Shown: positions 5,884 through 12,830 of the stretch, piece after piece
How positions within the stretch are numbered: the stretch's first letter is position 1
How the letters are laid out: each line of letters starts with the position of its first letter
From: Bacteroidota bacterium
GTDB lineage: Bacteria > Bacteroidota > Bacteroidia > Bacteroidales > Rikenellaceae
DNA: 12,830 nt
Direction of reading: 5' to 3'
Assembly (NCBI GenBank): GCA_023413645.1
Contig: JAEZPN010000016.1
Location: forward strand, 1 to 12,830
Position numbers and translations under genes: made by a program
The notes under the pieces: generated by a model
Database searches by the model: none
What the model was told of the DNA's origin: nothing
What the model saw: the letters and a program-made list of their open reading frames with translations, nothing else

Positions 5884-6171
5884 ATGGTGATGCTTCTTAT
5901 CTTCATCCTCGCTGCGCTGCTTGGGGCACTGCTCCTCAGCGCAGCTCTTGTGGTATGGCTTGGTGAGGTTGCCATGCCGCTGCATTGGGCGCTGCTTGTC
6001 GTGGGCGTTGCCTGGAGTATTGTTGCTGTTCTAGTATATAGTTGTAGTCTGCGTGCCTCGATTGCGCGTCTACGTAACCGCCTCGATGTTGTATATAAGG
6101 TGTGTGCAGCATTCGATATGGTCTACAGGCGTGTTATGGTGATAGTAGCCAAGTTTCTTAAGAGAATATAA
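5884..6171 (+). CDS. Small two-helix membrane protein
   Basis: A 95-residue protein with two predicted membrane helices (about residues 3-27 and 33-54) joined by a very short turn, then a basic cytosolic tail (SLRASIARLRNRLD...KFLKRI). A purine-rich AGAGGGGG precedes the ATG and is a plausible ribosome site; a second ATG two codons in is an alternative start. YtxH genes in Bacteroidetes are often paired with small holin-like membrane proteins, and the hairpin of two helices plus basic tail fits that style, but I cannot assign it to a named family. Its operon partner is the YtxH protein. Transcription probably ends at the hairpin just downstream. Confidence 0.7.
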   Translation: MVMLLIFILAALLGALLLSAALVVWLGEVAMPLHWALLVVGVAWSIVAVLVYSCSLRASIARLRNRLDVVYKVCAAFDMVYRRVMVIVAKFLKRI

Positions 6172-6175
6172 AGAG

Positions 6176-6214
6176 TTTAGGGAACTTAGTGTAATTTTCA
6201 CTAGGTTCCCTAAA
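6176..6214. terminator. Shared hairpin between convergent genes
   Basis: A 16-position stem with one G-T pair, TTTAGGGAACTTAGTG (6176-6191) against CACTAGGTTCCCTAAA (6199-6214), around a 7-nt AT loop. It lies between the plus-strand membrane protein and the minus-strand serine dehydratase (stop at 6238) and could serve both. T-tracts are poor on either side. A second, competing right arm follows at 6215-6227. Confidence 0.6.
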
Positions 6215-6237
6215 TTCCTTAAACTCTCTATATCAGA

Positions 6238-7434
6238 CTAATAAAAATCCTTTGCCAAGCCACCCTCGCCTGTCTCCTTGTAGATTGAGGGTAGGTCGTG
6301 GCCTGTCTGCTTCATCACCTCCACCACGCGGTCAAACGATACGCGGTGGTGACCGTCGGTGTACATAGAGTATAGGTTGGCATCGAGGGCACGTGCTGCG
6401 GCGTAGGCGTTACGCTCGATACAGGGTATCTGTACAAGACCGCAAATGGGGTCGCATGTCATGCCGAGGTGGTGCTCCAAGCCCATCTCCGCGGCATACT
6501 CAATCTGTGCGGGTGAGCCTCCAAAGAGCTGGTTTGCTGCTGCTGCCGCCATGGCACATGCTACGCCCACCTCACCCTGGCAGCCCACCTCGGCGCCAGA
6601 TATTGAGGCGTTGTGCTTCACGATGTTGCCTATGAGACCTGCTGTTGCAAGGGCGCGGCAGATGCGTTGCTCGGAGAACTCGCGTGTCTTCCATAGGTGG
6701 TACAACACAGCGGGTAGCACGCCCGATGAGCCACATGTGGGCGCTGTTACGATGCGTCCGCCACAAGCATTCTCTTCGCTTACGGCAAGGGCGTATGAGA
6801 AGATGAGACCTCGCGACTTGAGGCTCTGGCTGTAACCCGATGCACGCACATTGTAGCGCATTGCGCGGCGTGCAAGGTTCAATGGACCAGGTATCACACC
6901 ATCGGTCTCGATGCCGCGCTCCACAGCCTCGCGCATAACGCGCCATACCTTAGAGAGGAATATCCATATCTCCTTACCCTCGTGCATCTCGACATACTCC
7001 CAGAAGGTGCGGCCATTATCTGTGCACCACTTCAATATGTCGACGAGCTTTGTGTCGGGGTATATGTCTGCTGTCTCTATGGGTGTGCTATTCTCCTCGG
7101 CAAGTGCGCCGCCACCAACGCTATATACAGTCCAGTCGTCTATCACGCAGTTATCTTCGATAGCCTCGAAGCGCATGCCGTTTGGGTGGAAGGGTAGGAA
7201 TATTGAGGGCTCCCATATCAGCTCCACATTGCCGTGGGGACGCAGGGTCTCGAAAATAGCCTGGTCGGTAAGGTGACCTCGTCCCGTAGCAGCAAGACTA
7301 CCGTAGAGCGTTACACGGAAGTATCTGCACTCGGGGTTGCGGTGCTGGAATATCTCGGCGGCACGGCGTGGCGCCATGGTGTGGCTGCTCGAAGGGCCTG
7401 TACCTATGCGATATAACTCTTTTATTGACTTCAT
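6238..7434 (-). CDS. sdaA: L-serine ammonia-lyase (L-serine dehydratase), iron-sulfur type
   Basis: A 398-residue single-chain enzyme that deaminates L-serine to pyruvate and ammonia with a [4Fe-4S] cluster. The N-terminal domain (to about residue 150) begins with KELYRIGTGPSSSHTMAPRRAA, the hallmark of the SdaA beta domain. The catalytic alpha domain follows, with TAPTCGSSGVLPAVLYHL and KHNASISGAEVGCQGEVG. Three cysteines, C285, C327 and C338, have the spacing C-x41-C-x10-C that matches the cluster ligands of the Legionella enzyme. The chain ends ETGEGGLAKDFY without the C-terminal Cys that closes the active site in Legionella and some E. coli-type enzymes. The gene stands alone, divergent from hemW; a TATCTTTG box lies about 42 bp upstream. 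Confidence 0.93.
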   Translation of the reverse strand: MKSIKELYRIGTGPSSSHTMAPRRAAEIFQHRNPECRYFRVTLYGSLAATGRGHLTDQAIFETLRPHGNVELIWEPSIFLPFHPNGMRFEAIEDNCVIDDWTVYSVGGGALAEENSTPIETADIYPDTKLVDILKWCTDNGRTFWEYVEMHEGKEIWIFLSKVWRVMREAVERGIETDGVIPGPLNLARRAMRYNVRASGYSQSLKSRGLIFSYALAVSEENACGGRIVTAPTCGSSGVLPAVLYHLWKTREFSEQRICRALATAGLIGNIVKHNASISGAEVGCQGEVGVACAMAAAAANQLFGGSPAQIEYAAEMGLEHHLGMTCDPICGLVQIPCIERNAYAAARALDANLYSMYTDGHHRVSFDRVVEVMKQTGHDLPSIYKETGEGGLAKDFY

Positions 7435-7475
7435 AAAGCACTATGTTTTTTGCATTATGTTTAGTTGCTACGGTA

Positions 7476-7483
7476 CAAAGATA
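7476..7483 (-). promoter_or_regulatory. -7 promoter box of the serine dehydratase gene
   Basis: TATCTTTG on the minus strand matches TAnnTTTG; the predicted start near 7472 gives a leader of about 38 nt. The -33 TTG is not obvious at 19-21 bp. The site faces the divergent hemW promoter about 50 bp away. Confidence 0.5.
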
Positions 7484-7526
7484 ACCATTTTTGTGACTTA
7501 TATATCTATGGAGTGGAAAATTTTTG

Positions 7527-7534
7527 TAACTTTG
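7527..7534 (+). promoter_or_regulatory. -7 promoter box directly upstream of hemW
   Basis: TAACTTTG fully matches TAnnTTTG and ends 8 bp before the ATG at 7543, implying an mRNA leader of only about 5 nt. No clear -33 TTG is present at the usual distance. Confidence 0.5.
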
Positions 7535-7542
7535 TTACTCGT

Positions 7543-8655
7543 ATGGCAACACTCTATTTTCATATCCCATTCTGTAAGCGTATATGCTCCTATTGCGACT
7601 TCTACAAGGTTGGCGCACTAAAGCTCTTGCCCAACGTTGTGGAGGGTATGCACCGCGAATTGGAGGAGCGTAGCAACTATCTTAGCTCGCAACACATAAC
7701 CTCGATATACTTTGGTGGTGGCACCCCGTCGCTTCTGCAACCCGCAGATGTTGAACGCTTTATAGCTCACGCCCGTGAGTTGTTCGACTGCTCGGACGTG
7801 GAGGAGATTACGCTTGAGGCCAATCCCGATGACCTCACGGAGGAGTATGTCAAGGAGCTTGCCAAAACGAGTGTCAACCGCGTGAGTCTCGGCATCCAAT
7901 CCTTCGACGATGGTGCTCTCGAGATGATGAACCGCCGCCATACGGCCAAGGAGGCTGTGGAGGCAGTGCAGCGGTTGAAGCGCTACGGAATAGACAATAT
8001 CTCTGTGGATATAATCTTCGGCATCGCGGGGTATGGTGGTGATACACTGCGCAATACGCTTGCGGAGGCTATAAAGTTGGATGTGGGGCATATCTCGGCC
8101 TACCACCTCACGATTGAGGAGCGCACTAAACTTGGCTTGATGACGCAGCGAGGCGAATACACACCTATCACGGACGAAGAGTCTGAACGAGAGTATGTGG
8201 TTGTGCATGAGGCACTTAAGGCGGTGGGGTATGAGCATTATGAGGTCTCGAACTACGCAAAGGAGGGTTGTCGTGCCCGCCACAATTCGGCATACTGGCA
8301 GGGCGTGGAGTACCTCGGTATTGGCCCTGGTGCGCACTCCTTCTCGCGCGACAACCGCACGTGGTGTATATCTTCAGCTAAGGAGTATGCCGAGGGTGTG
8401 GTGAAGTATGAGAGTGAGGAACTTACGGAACTCGACCACATGAACGAGTATGTAATGACCTCGCTACGCAGGGTTGAGGGCATAGACCTCGGTTATATCG
8501 AGGAGCGCTTTGGCGCGAAGCACAAGGCACGCATCAAAGATGCTGCAAAGGAGTGGGTTAGGGCCGGCGTCCTTGTTGTGGAGGGCAGTAGGCTGGCGAT
8601 ACGCCCCGAGCGTTTTTTAGTCTCCGATGCGGTGATTGAGACTTTTTTTACATAA
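7543..8655 (+). CDS. hemW: HemW-like radical SAM heme chaperone
   Basis: A 370-residue protein of the HemN/HemW radical SAM branch. It begins MATLYFHIPFCKRICSYCDF, with the cluster motif C11-x3-C15-x2-C18 that binds the SAM-cleaving [4Fe-4S]. FGGGTPS is at residues 57-63 and the TIM-barrel continues with LEANPDD and RVSLGIQSFDD. The heme-binding motif HNxxYW is present at 247-252 (HNSAYW), which separates HemW from coproporphyrinogen dehydrogenase, and a HemN_C-type tail follows. HemW is known to carry heme to membrane respiratory proteins; it is not a porphyrin synthesis enzyme. I chose the ATG at 7543 because the family begins right before the Cys motif; 26 further upstream codons are open but not homologous. 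It is transcribed away from the serine dehydratase gene. Confidence 0.93.
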   Translation: MATLYFHIPFCKRICSYCDFYKVGALKLLPNVVEGMHRELEERSNYLSSQHITSIYFGGGTPSLLQPADVERFIAHARELFDCSDVEEITLEANPDDLTEEYVKELAKTSVNRVSLGIQSFDDGALEMMNRRHTAKEAVEAVQRLKRYGIDNISVDIIFGIAGYGGDTLRNTLAEAIKLDVGHISAYHLTIEERTKLGLMTQRGEYTPITDEESEREYVVVHEALKAVGYEHYEVSNYAKEGCRARHNSAYWQGVEYLGIGPGAHSFSRDNRTWCISSAKEYAEGVVKYESEELTELDHMNEYVMTSLRRVEGIDLGYIEERFGAKHKARIKDAAKEWVRAGVLVVEGSRLAIRPERFLVSDAVIETFFT

Positions 8656-8660
8656 AAATT

Positions 8661-8707
8661 TTGGTATTTCAAGAATATTTTCTTAATTTTACTTGTGCAA
8701 AATTGCA
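8661..8707 (+). promoter_or_regulatory. Candidate promoter and palindrome for the glucan operon
   Basis: TTG (8661-8663), a 20-bp gap and TAATTTTA (8684-8691) match the Bacteroidetes promoter with one mismatch in the last base. The predicted start near 8695 overlaps TGCAA-AA-TTGCA (8696-8707), a short palindrome that could be an operator. The leader to the ATG at 8813 would be about 115 nt; the stretch holds no other feature I can support. Confidence 0.4.
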
Positions 8708-8812
8708 TTATTATACCATATTGTGTCGCATAACCTTCTTAATATATTGAGTAATAGGTGTTTGCGATACGATTGTCGTACGTGAATATTAACTAACAAA
8801 TATACACATACT

Positions 8813-10837
8813 ATGTCAGGATTGAAATTTGACAAGCGTGAGTTGGGTAATCTTGAGTATGCACTCGATAGAGAGATGCTTGCTACGGCCCGCCGTGGTG
8901 GCTACATGGCTACCACAATCGTTGGTTGCAACACACGCAAGTATCACGGTTTGATGGTTGCACCTATCGACAGGAGCGACCGCACTTATGTATTGTTGTC
9001 GTCGCTCGACGAGACCGTTGTGCAGCACGACCAGTCGTTTAACCTCGCTTTGCACCGCTTCGAGGGTACGTACGAGCCCCGCGGTCACAAGTACATCACC
9101 GACTTCGAGTACACCCCAACACCCACAATCACATATCGCGTGGGTGGCGTGATTCTGAAGAAGGAGTTGTTGTGGATTCACAACCGCACACAGCTTATGA
9201 TTCGCTATACGCTTGTCGATGCGCACTCTGACACCACATTGCGTCTCCGCCCCTTGTTGGCATTCCGCGATAAGCACTCGCTCTCGAAGGCAAATATGAA
9301 TGCCGACGGACGTGCTTACCCCATCCCTTATGGTGTTAAGTGCCGCTTGTATGATGGCTTCCCATGGCTCAATATGCAGCTTAGCAAGGAGGAGTCGGAG
9401 TTCGTGGCTGCTCCCGACTGGTACTACAACTTCGAGTACCGCAAGGAGCTTGCACGTGGCTATGAGGGTCACGAGGATTTGCTCACGCCTGGCTACTTCG
9501 AGTTCAACATCAAGAAGGGTGAGAGCGTAATCTTCTCTGCCGCTACCGACGTTATGGCATCGCCCGAGACTATCTCGGCAGTATATGAGGGTGCTTTGGC
9601 ACGCCGCACACACAAGATTGACTTCTTGAGCTGCCTCGAGCACTCGGCACGTCAGTTTGTCATCCGCCGTCCTGAGAACCGCACAGAGGTTATCGCGGGC
9701 TACCCATGGTTTGGCCCCTTCATGGAGGATACATTCATGGCATTGCCCGGTTTGACACTCTCGCAGGGACATAAGGAGGCCTGCATCGACGTCCTCGACA
9801 CGGCAGTTCGCGATATGGAGACAAGTGGCATGTTTGAGGGTCACGCACTCAATACTACGGCAGATGCTCCCCTATGGTTCTTCTTCACTCTCCAGCAGTT
9901 GGAGAAGCACATCTCGCAGAAGGAGGTGTGGGCGAAGTATGGCGAGGCGATGAAGAATATCCTTGCAGCATACCGCAGAGGCTTCGCCGAGGAGATTAAG
10001 ATGCACGACAACGGCCTCGTGTGGGCAGCTGCGGAGCGTCCTCTAACATGGATGGGTACCAATGTTGACGGTCAGCCCCTCACACCACGTCGTGGCTACC
10101 CCGTGGAGCTCCAGGCATTGTGGTATAACGCCGTGTCATACACCTTGGCAGTGGCGAAGAAGCAGGGCGACAAGGAGTTCGTGGCGGAGTGGAAAGCACT
10201 TCCTGAGATTATTAAGAACTCGTTCCTCAGCCGCTTCTGGTTGGATGAGGGCTACTTGGCAGACTACGTAAATGCTGACGAGATAAATAAGTTCATACGT
10301 CCCAACATGGTCGTAGCCGCAGGTCTCGACTACACTATGCTCGACGAGGAGAAGCGTGTACGCGTATTGCAGACCGTGAACGAGCACTTGCTCACACCTC
10401 GCGGCTTGCGCACGTTGTCACCACGCAACATACTCTACAAGTCGAACTACAACGAGGATCAGCGTTCGCAGGACCTTGCATCGCGCAACGGCTCAGCATG
10501 GGTATGGCCTCTTATGTTCTATGTTAAGGCGTGCTTCGCTATCGGTGGCGAGCGCTATGTGGATGATGCTCGCAAGTTGTTGGAGGCATTCGATGCAGAG
10601 CTCCAGACAAAGTGCGTAGGTTCAATCTCGGAGCGCTTCGAGGGTGATCCTCCACACAACCCACGCGGCTCGGTATCTCACGCAACCTCTGTTGCGGGCT
10701 TGCTCTTCATCAACATGCTTATCAACGAGTATGCTCCCAAGAAGCGTAAAACAGTGAAGAAGGCAGCCCCTAAGGCTGAGACAGCTGCAGAGGCGAAGCC
10801 CAAGCGTAAGTGTGTACGCAAGAGTGTTCAGAAATAA
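8813..10837 (+). CDS. Glycogen debranching enzyme (amylo-alpha-1,6-glucosidase)
   Basis: A 674-residue cytosolic enzyme that would remove alpha-1,6 branch stubs from glycogen. The N-terminal domain (about 5-230) begins with LGNLEYALDREMLATARRGGYMATTIVGCNTRKYHGL, typical of the GDE N-terminal family (PF12439). The C-terminal (alpha/alpha)6-barrel domain (about 270-640, PF06202, GH133 type) contains GYPWFGPFMEDTFMALPGL near 296-314, TWMGTNVDGQPLTPR near 412-426, YPVELQALWYNA, and SISERFEGDPPHNPRGSVSHA near the end. Compared with the common WGRD and TWMD forms of the family, here the motifs read FMED (303-306) and TWMG (412-415). Residues 643-674 form a lysine/alanine-rich tail (14 basic of 32) with no counterpart in the usual domain. 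It is the first gene of the operon; the next starts 18 bp after its stop. Confidence 0.9.
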   Translation: MSGLKFDKRELGNLEYALDREMLATARRGGYMATTIVGCNTRKYHGLMVAPIDRSDRTYVLLSSLDETVVQHDQSFNLALHRFEGTYEPRGHKYITDFEYTPTPTITYRVGGVILKKELLWIHNRTQLMIRYTLVDAHSDTTLRLRPLLAFRDKHSLSKANMNADGRAYPIPYGVKCRLYDGFPWLNMQLSKEESEFVAAPDWYYNFEYRKELARGYEGHEDLLTPGYFEFNIKKGESVIFSAATDVMASPETISAVYEGALARRTHKIDFLSCLEHSARQFVIRRPENRTEVIAGYPWFGPFMEDTFMALPGLTLSQGHKEACIDVLDTAVRDMETSGMFEGHALNTTADAPLWFFFTLQQLEKHISQKEVWAKYGEAMKNILAAYRRGFAEEIKMHDNGLVWAAAERPLTWMGTNVDGQPLTPRRGYPVELQALWYNAVSYTLAVAKKQGDKEFVAEWKALPEIIKNSFLSRFWLDEGYLADYVNADEINKFIRPNMVVAAGLDYTMLDEEKRVRVLQTVNEHLLTPRGLRTLSPRNILYKSNYNEDQRSQDLASRNGSAWVWPLMFYVKACFAIGGERYVDDARKLLEAFDAELQTKCVGSISERFEGDPPHNPRGSVSHATSVAGLLFINMLINEYAPKKRKTVKKAAPKAETAAEAKPKRKCVRKSVQK

Positions 10838-10855
10838 ACGTAAAAGAGAGATATT

Positions 10856-12175
10856 ATGAGAGTACTAATGTTCGGTTGGGAGTTTCCTCCCCATATCGCC
10901 GGTGGCTTGGGTACAGCCTGCTATGGTATGACACAGGGCCTGGCTCGCAACGATGTTGAGGTTATCTTCGTGATGCCCAAGGCGTCGGGTGACGAGGATC
11001 AGAGCTTCGTTAAGGTTGTCAATGCCAGCGACATTGAGGCACGCTACTGTGACGCAAGTGTTGAGGGTTCTGAAGACATAATGAGCAAGATTTCGTTCAT
11101 CCATATCGACTCGAATATGGTGCCCTACATCTCGCCTGAGGAGTGGGCAACATATCGTGAGAGCTACGAGCGCACAGGTAAGAAGTTCTGGGAGCGTAAG
11201 GGTGATAGCTGGACACAGCGTTACACCTTCTCGGGTAAGTATGGTGCAAACATCATGGAGGAGGTAGCTCGCTATGCTGTTGTTGCTGCAGAGGTGGCAC
11301 GCCAGCTTGAGGGTCAGTTCGACGTTATCCACGCTCACGACTGGTTGACATATTTTGCGGGTGTCGCAGCTAAGCAGGTGTCGGGTAAACCCCTTGTAGT
11401 GCACATGCACGCCACATCGTTTGACCGCTCGTCGAGTGACAACATCGACACACGTGTCTACGAGATAGAGCGCTCGGGTATGGCAGCAGCAGATATGGTT
11501 ATCGCTGTGTCTAACCTCACACGCAATATCGTCATCAACAAGTATAACATCGAGCCTGATAAGGTTGTTGCGGTGCATAACGCCGTACAGTTCGCCGAGA
11601 ACGACAACCCCATCCCTGAGCGCGGTGTCGACGACAAGATTGTCACCTTCCTCGGTCGTATCACCTTCCAGAAGGGTCCCGACTACTTTATCGAGGCGGC
11701 AGCAAAGGTATTGAAGCGCGTGCCTAACGTACGCTTCGTAATGGCGGGCTCGGGCGATATGATGAACCACTGTATTCGTCGTGTTGCGCAGCTCGGCATC
11801 GCAGACCGCTTCCACTTCACAGGCTTCCTCAAGGGCGACGACGTGCAGAAGATGTTCCAGCTCTCGGATGTATATATCATGCCTTCGGTATCGGAGCCTT
11901 TCGGTATCTCGCCATTGGAGGCTATGCGTTCGAACGTGCCCACTATCATCTCGCACCAGAGTGGTGTAGCCGAGGTTTTGGACTACGCTGTTAAGGTTAA
12001 CTACTGGGATGTAGACGCTATGGCTGACTCTATCTATGGTCTTATCACATATCCCGCTCTGGCGAAGATGTTCTCGGAGAAGGGTATGGAGGAGGTTAAC
12101 AACCTCAAGTGGTTCAATGCCGCTACGAAGATTAAGGATGTATACCAGCAGGCTATCGACAAGTGTAATAAATAA
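10856..12175 (+). CDS. GT-B glycosyltransferase, glycogen/starch-synthase-like
   Basis: A 439-residue cytosolic GT-B enzyme. The N-terminal domain begins MRVLMFGWEFPPHIAGGLGTACYGMTQGLA, the ExPPxxGGLG donor-site entry typical of starch/glycogen synthases, and includes DVIHAHDWLTYFAGVAAKQ near 158-176. The C-terminal domain starts with the switch VTFLGRITFQKGPDYFIEAAAKVL, then VRFVMAGSGDM, FTGFLKGDDVQKMF and the E-x7-E motif EPFGISPLE (E347 and E355) that binds the nucleotide sugar. In Bacteroidetes this type is co-encoded with a debrancher and a GH57 enzyme, so the likely job is elongation of an alpha-1,4-glucan from ADP- or UDP-glucose. Whether it is assigned to GT4 or GT5 cannot be settled by eye. 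The gaps to its neighbours (18 and 14 bp) show a single operon. Confidence 0.85.
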   Translation: MRVLMFGWEFPPHIAGGLGTACYGMTQGLARNDVEVIFVMPKASGDEDQSFVKVVNASDIEARYCDASVEGSEDIMSKISFIHIDSNMVPYISPEEWATYRESYERTGKKFWERKGDSWTQRYTFSGKYGANIMEEVARYAVVAAEVARQLEGQFDVIHAHDWLTYFAGVAAKQVSGKPLVVHMHATSFDRSSSDNIDTRVYEIERSGMAAADMVIAVSNLTRNIVINKYNIEPDKVVAVHNAVQFAENDNPIPERGVDDKIVTFLGRITFQKGPDYFIEAAAKVLKRVPNVRFVMAGSGDMMNHCIRRVAQLGIADRFHFTGFLKGDDVQKMFQLSDVYIMPSVSEPFGISPLEAMRSNVPTIISHQSGVAEVLDYAVKVNYWDVDAMADSIYGLITYPALAKMFSEKGMEEVNNLKWFNAATKIKDVYQQAIDKCNK

Positions 12176-12189
12176 AAAACGAAATATAT

Positions 12190-12830
12190 ATGAAGACTGT
12201 TTGTTTCTATTTTCAGGTGCACCAGCCCTGGCGTTTGAAGACCTATCGTTTCTTCCAGATGGGCAATGACCACAACTACCTCGACGACTTCACCAACCGC
12301 GCTATCATGCAGAAGGTGGCTCGCGAGTGCTACTTGCCTATGAATGCCTTGCTCTTGAACCTTATCGAGGAGCATAAGGGCGCCTTCAAGGTGTCGTTCT
12401 CTATCACTGGCTCGGCTGTTGAGCAGTTCAAGGCATACGCTCCCGAGGTGTTGGAGTCGTTCAAGAAGTTGGCTGACACAGGCTGCGTAGAGTTCCTCGG
12501 TGAGACATACTCTCACTCACTCTCGGCGTTGGCTTCGGCTGAGGAGTTCAAGAACGAGGTTAAGCTCCATACTAAGATGCTTAAGGAGGAGTTCGGCGTT
12601 AAGCCCACAGCGTTCCGTAATACCGAGCTTATCTACTCTGACGGCATCGCTAAGATGGGCGAAGATTTGGGCTTCAAGACTATGTTGGCTGAGGGCGCTA
12701 AGCATATCCTCGGTTGGAAGTCGCCTAACTTCGTATATACCGATGCTAACGACAACAAGCTACGCCTCTTGTTGCGTAACTATAAGCTCTCGGATGATAT
12801 CGCCTTCCGCTTCTCTAACGAGGGTTGGCC
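12190..12830 (+). CDS. GH57 alpha-amylase-like enzyme (3' end outside window)
   Basis: The first 213 residues of a glycoside hydrolase family 57 protein; the frame is open to the window end. MKTVCFYFQVHQPWRLKTY carries the first conserved region with HQP at residues 11-13. GCVEFLGETYSHSLSAL is the second region, and AFRNTELIYSDG the third, with E146 at the place of the catalytic nucleophile. The catalytic Asp region lies beyond the window. Family members cleave, or transfer, alpha-1,4-glucan chains without an inverting mechanism, and some act as branching enzymes, so amylase or 4-alpha-glucanotransferase activity cannot be told apart here. It has no signal peptide, in keeping with intracellular glycogen turnover. 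It is the third gene of the operon; start at the ATG 14 bp after the preceding stop. Confidence 0.88.
   Translation, partial: MKTVCFYFQVHQPWRLKTYRFFQMGNDHNYLDDFTNRAIMQKVARECYLPMNALLLNLIEEHKGAFKVSFSITGSAVEQFKAYAPEVLESFKKLADTGCVEFLGETYSHSLSALASAEEFKNEVKLHTKMLKEEFGVKPTAFRNTELIYSDGIAKMGEDLGFKTMLAEGAKHILGWKSPNFVYTDANDNKLRLLLRNYKLSDDIAFRFSNEGW

Noticed and set aside
7465..7542. N-terminal extension of HemW by 26 codons
   Set aside because: HemW proteins begin shortly before the HIPFC motif; the extension overlaps both promoter boxes and has no homology-like character.
7618..8337. Minus-strand 239-codon frame opposite hemW
   Set aside because: Shadow of a gene with clear radical SAM and HNxxYW motifs.
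8671..8690. AAGAA-TATT-TTCTT hairpin after hemW as a terminator
   Set aside because: The stem is only 5 AT pairs, so it is not convincing in a very AT-rich stretch.
8816..9844. Long minus-strand open frame (342 codons) opposite the debranching enzyme
   Set aside because: It is antisense to a strongly conserved protein, has Cys/His/Leu-rich composition without recognisable motifs, and arises from the codon bias of the real gene.
10865..11956. Long minus-strand open frame (363 codons) opposite the glycosyltransferase
   Set aside because: The plus-strand protein carries all GT-B motifs; the antisense frame has no domain-like pattern.

Overview
The window looks like chromosomal DNA of a gut-type Bacteroidales. 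Several promoters fit the Bacteroidetes pattern (TTG, 19-bp gap, TAnnTTTG), Shine-Dalgarno sites are weak or absent, and the gene families fit: a phosphate-selective-porin-like barrel, a PF13568-type barrel, a one-chain L-serine dehydratase and a GH57/debranching/glycosyltransferase cluster. An Alistipes/Rikenellaceae-like source is possible, but genus cannot be fixed from this sequence.

Layout. Positions 3-1001 (+) hold a complete GGGtGRT-family protein of unknown function. It is followed by a 374-bp intergenic stretch carrying two sequence-related imperfect hairpins. Positions 1376-2613 (-) hold an AT-rich two-gene block: a small exported protein with an internal duplication, then a 256-aa protein I do not recognise. 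Positions 2817-3467 (-) encode an outer-membrane beta-barrel with its own promoter and terminator. Positions 3468-4022 are gene-poor and contain a probable decayed, frameshifted small gene (3666-3864) with its own promoter-like site. Positions 4023-5033 (-) encode a porin O/P-type barrel and 5075-5563 (-) a SLOG/YpsA-like protein. Positions 5656-6171 (+) hold a YtxH-like protein and a two-helix membrane protein. Positions 6238-7434 (-) encode the iron-sulfur L-serine dehydratase. HemW (7543-8655, +) follows, transcribed away from it. From 8813 to the right edge there is a tight (+) operon: debranching enzyme, GT-B glycosyltransferase and a GH57 alpha-glucan hydrolase cut by the window end.

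How the genes fit together. The right third is a storage-glucan (glycogen-type) module: synthase-like transferase, alpha-1,6 debrancher and GH57 enzyme, with gaps of 18 and 14 bp. The middle is cell-envelope biology (two barrels, two small membrane proteins) mixed with single housekeeping genes. No large mobile element, CRISPR array, phage or obvious defence system is visible. The observations most worth following are the paired hairpins with compensatory base changes, the AT-rich cargo-like gene pair, the frameshifted remnant, the leaderless-looking starts of the SLOG gene and hemW, and the debranching enzyme with altered motifs and a histone-like lysine-rich tail.
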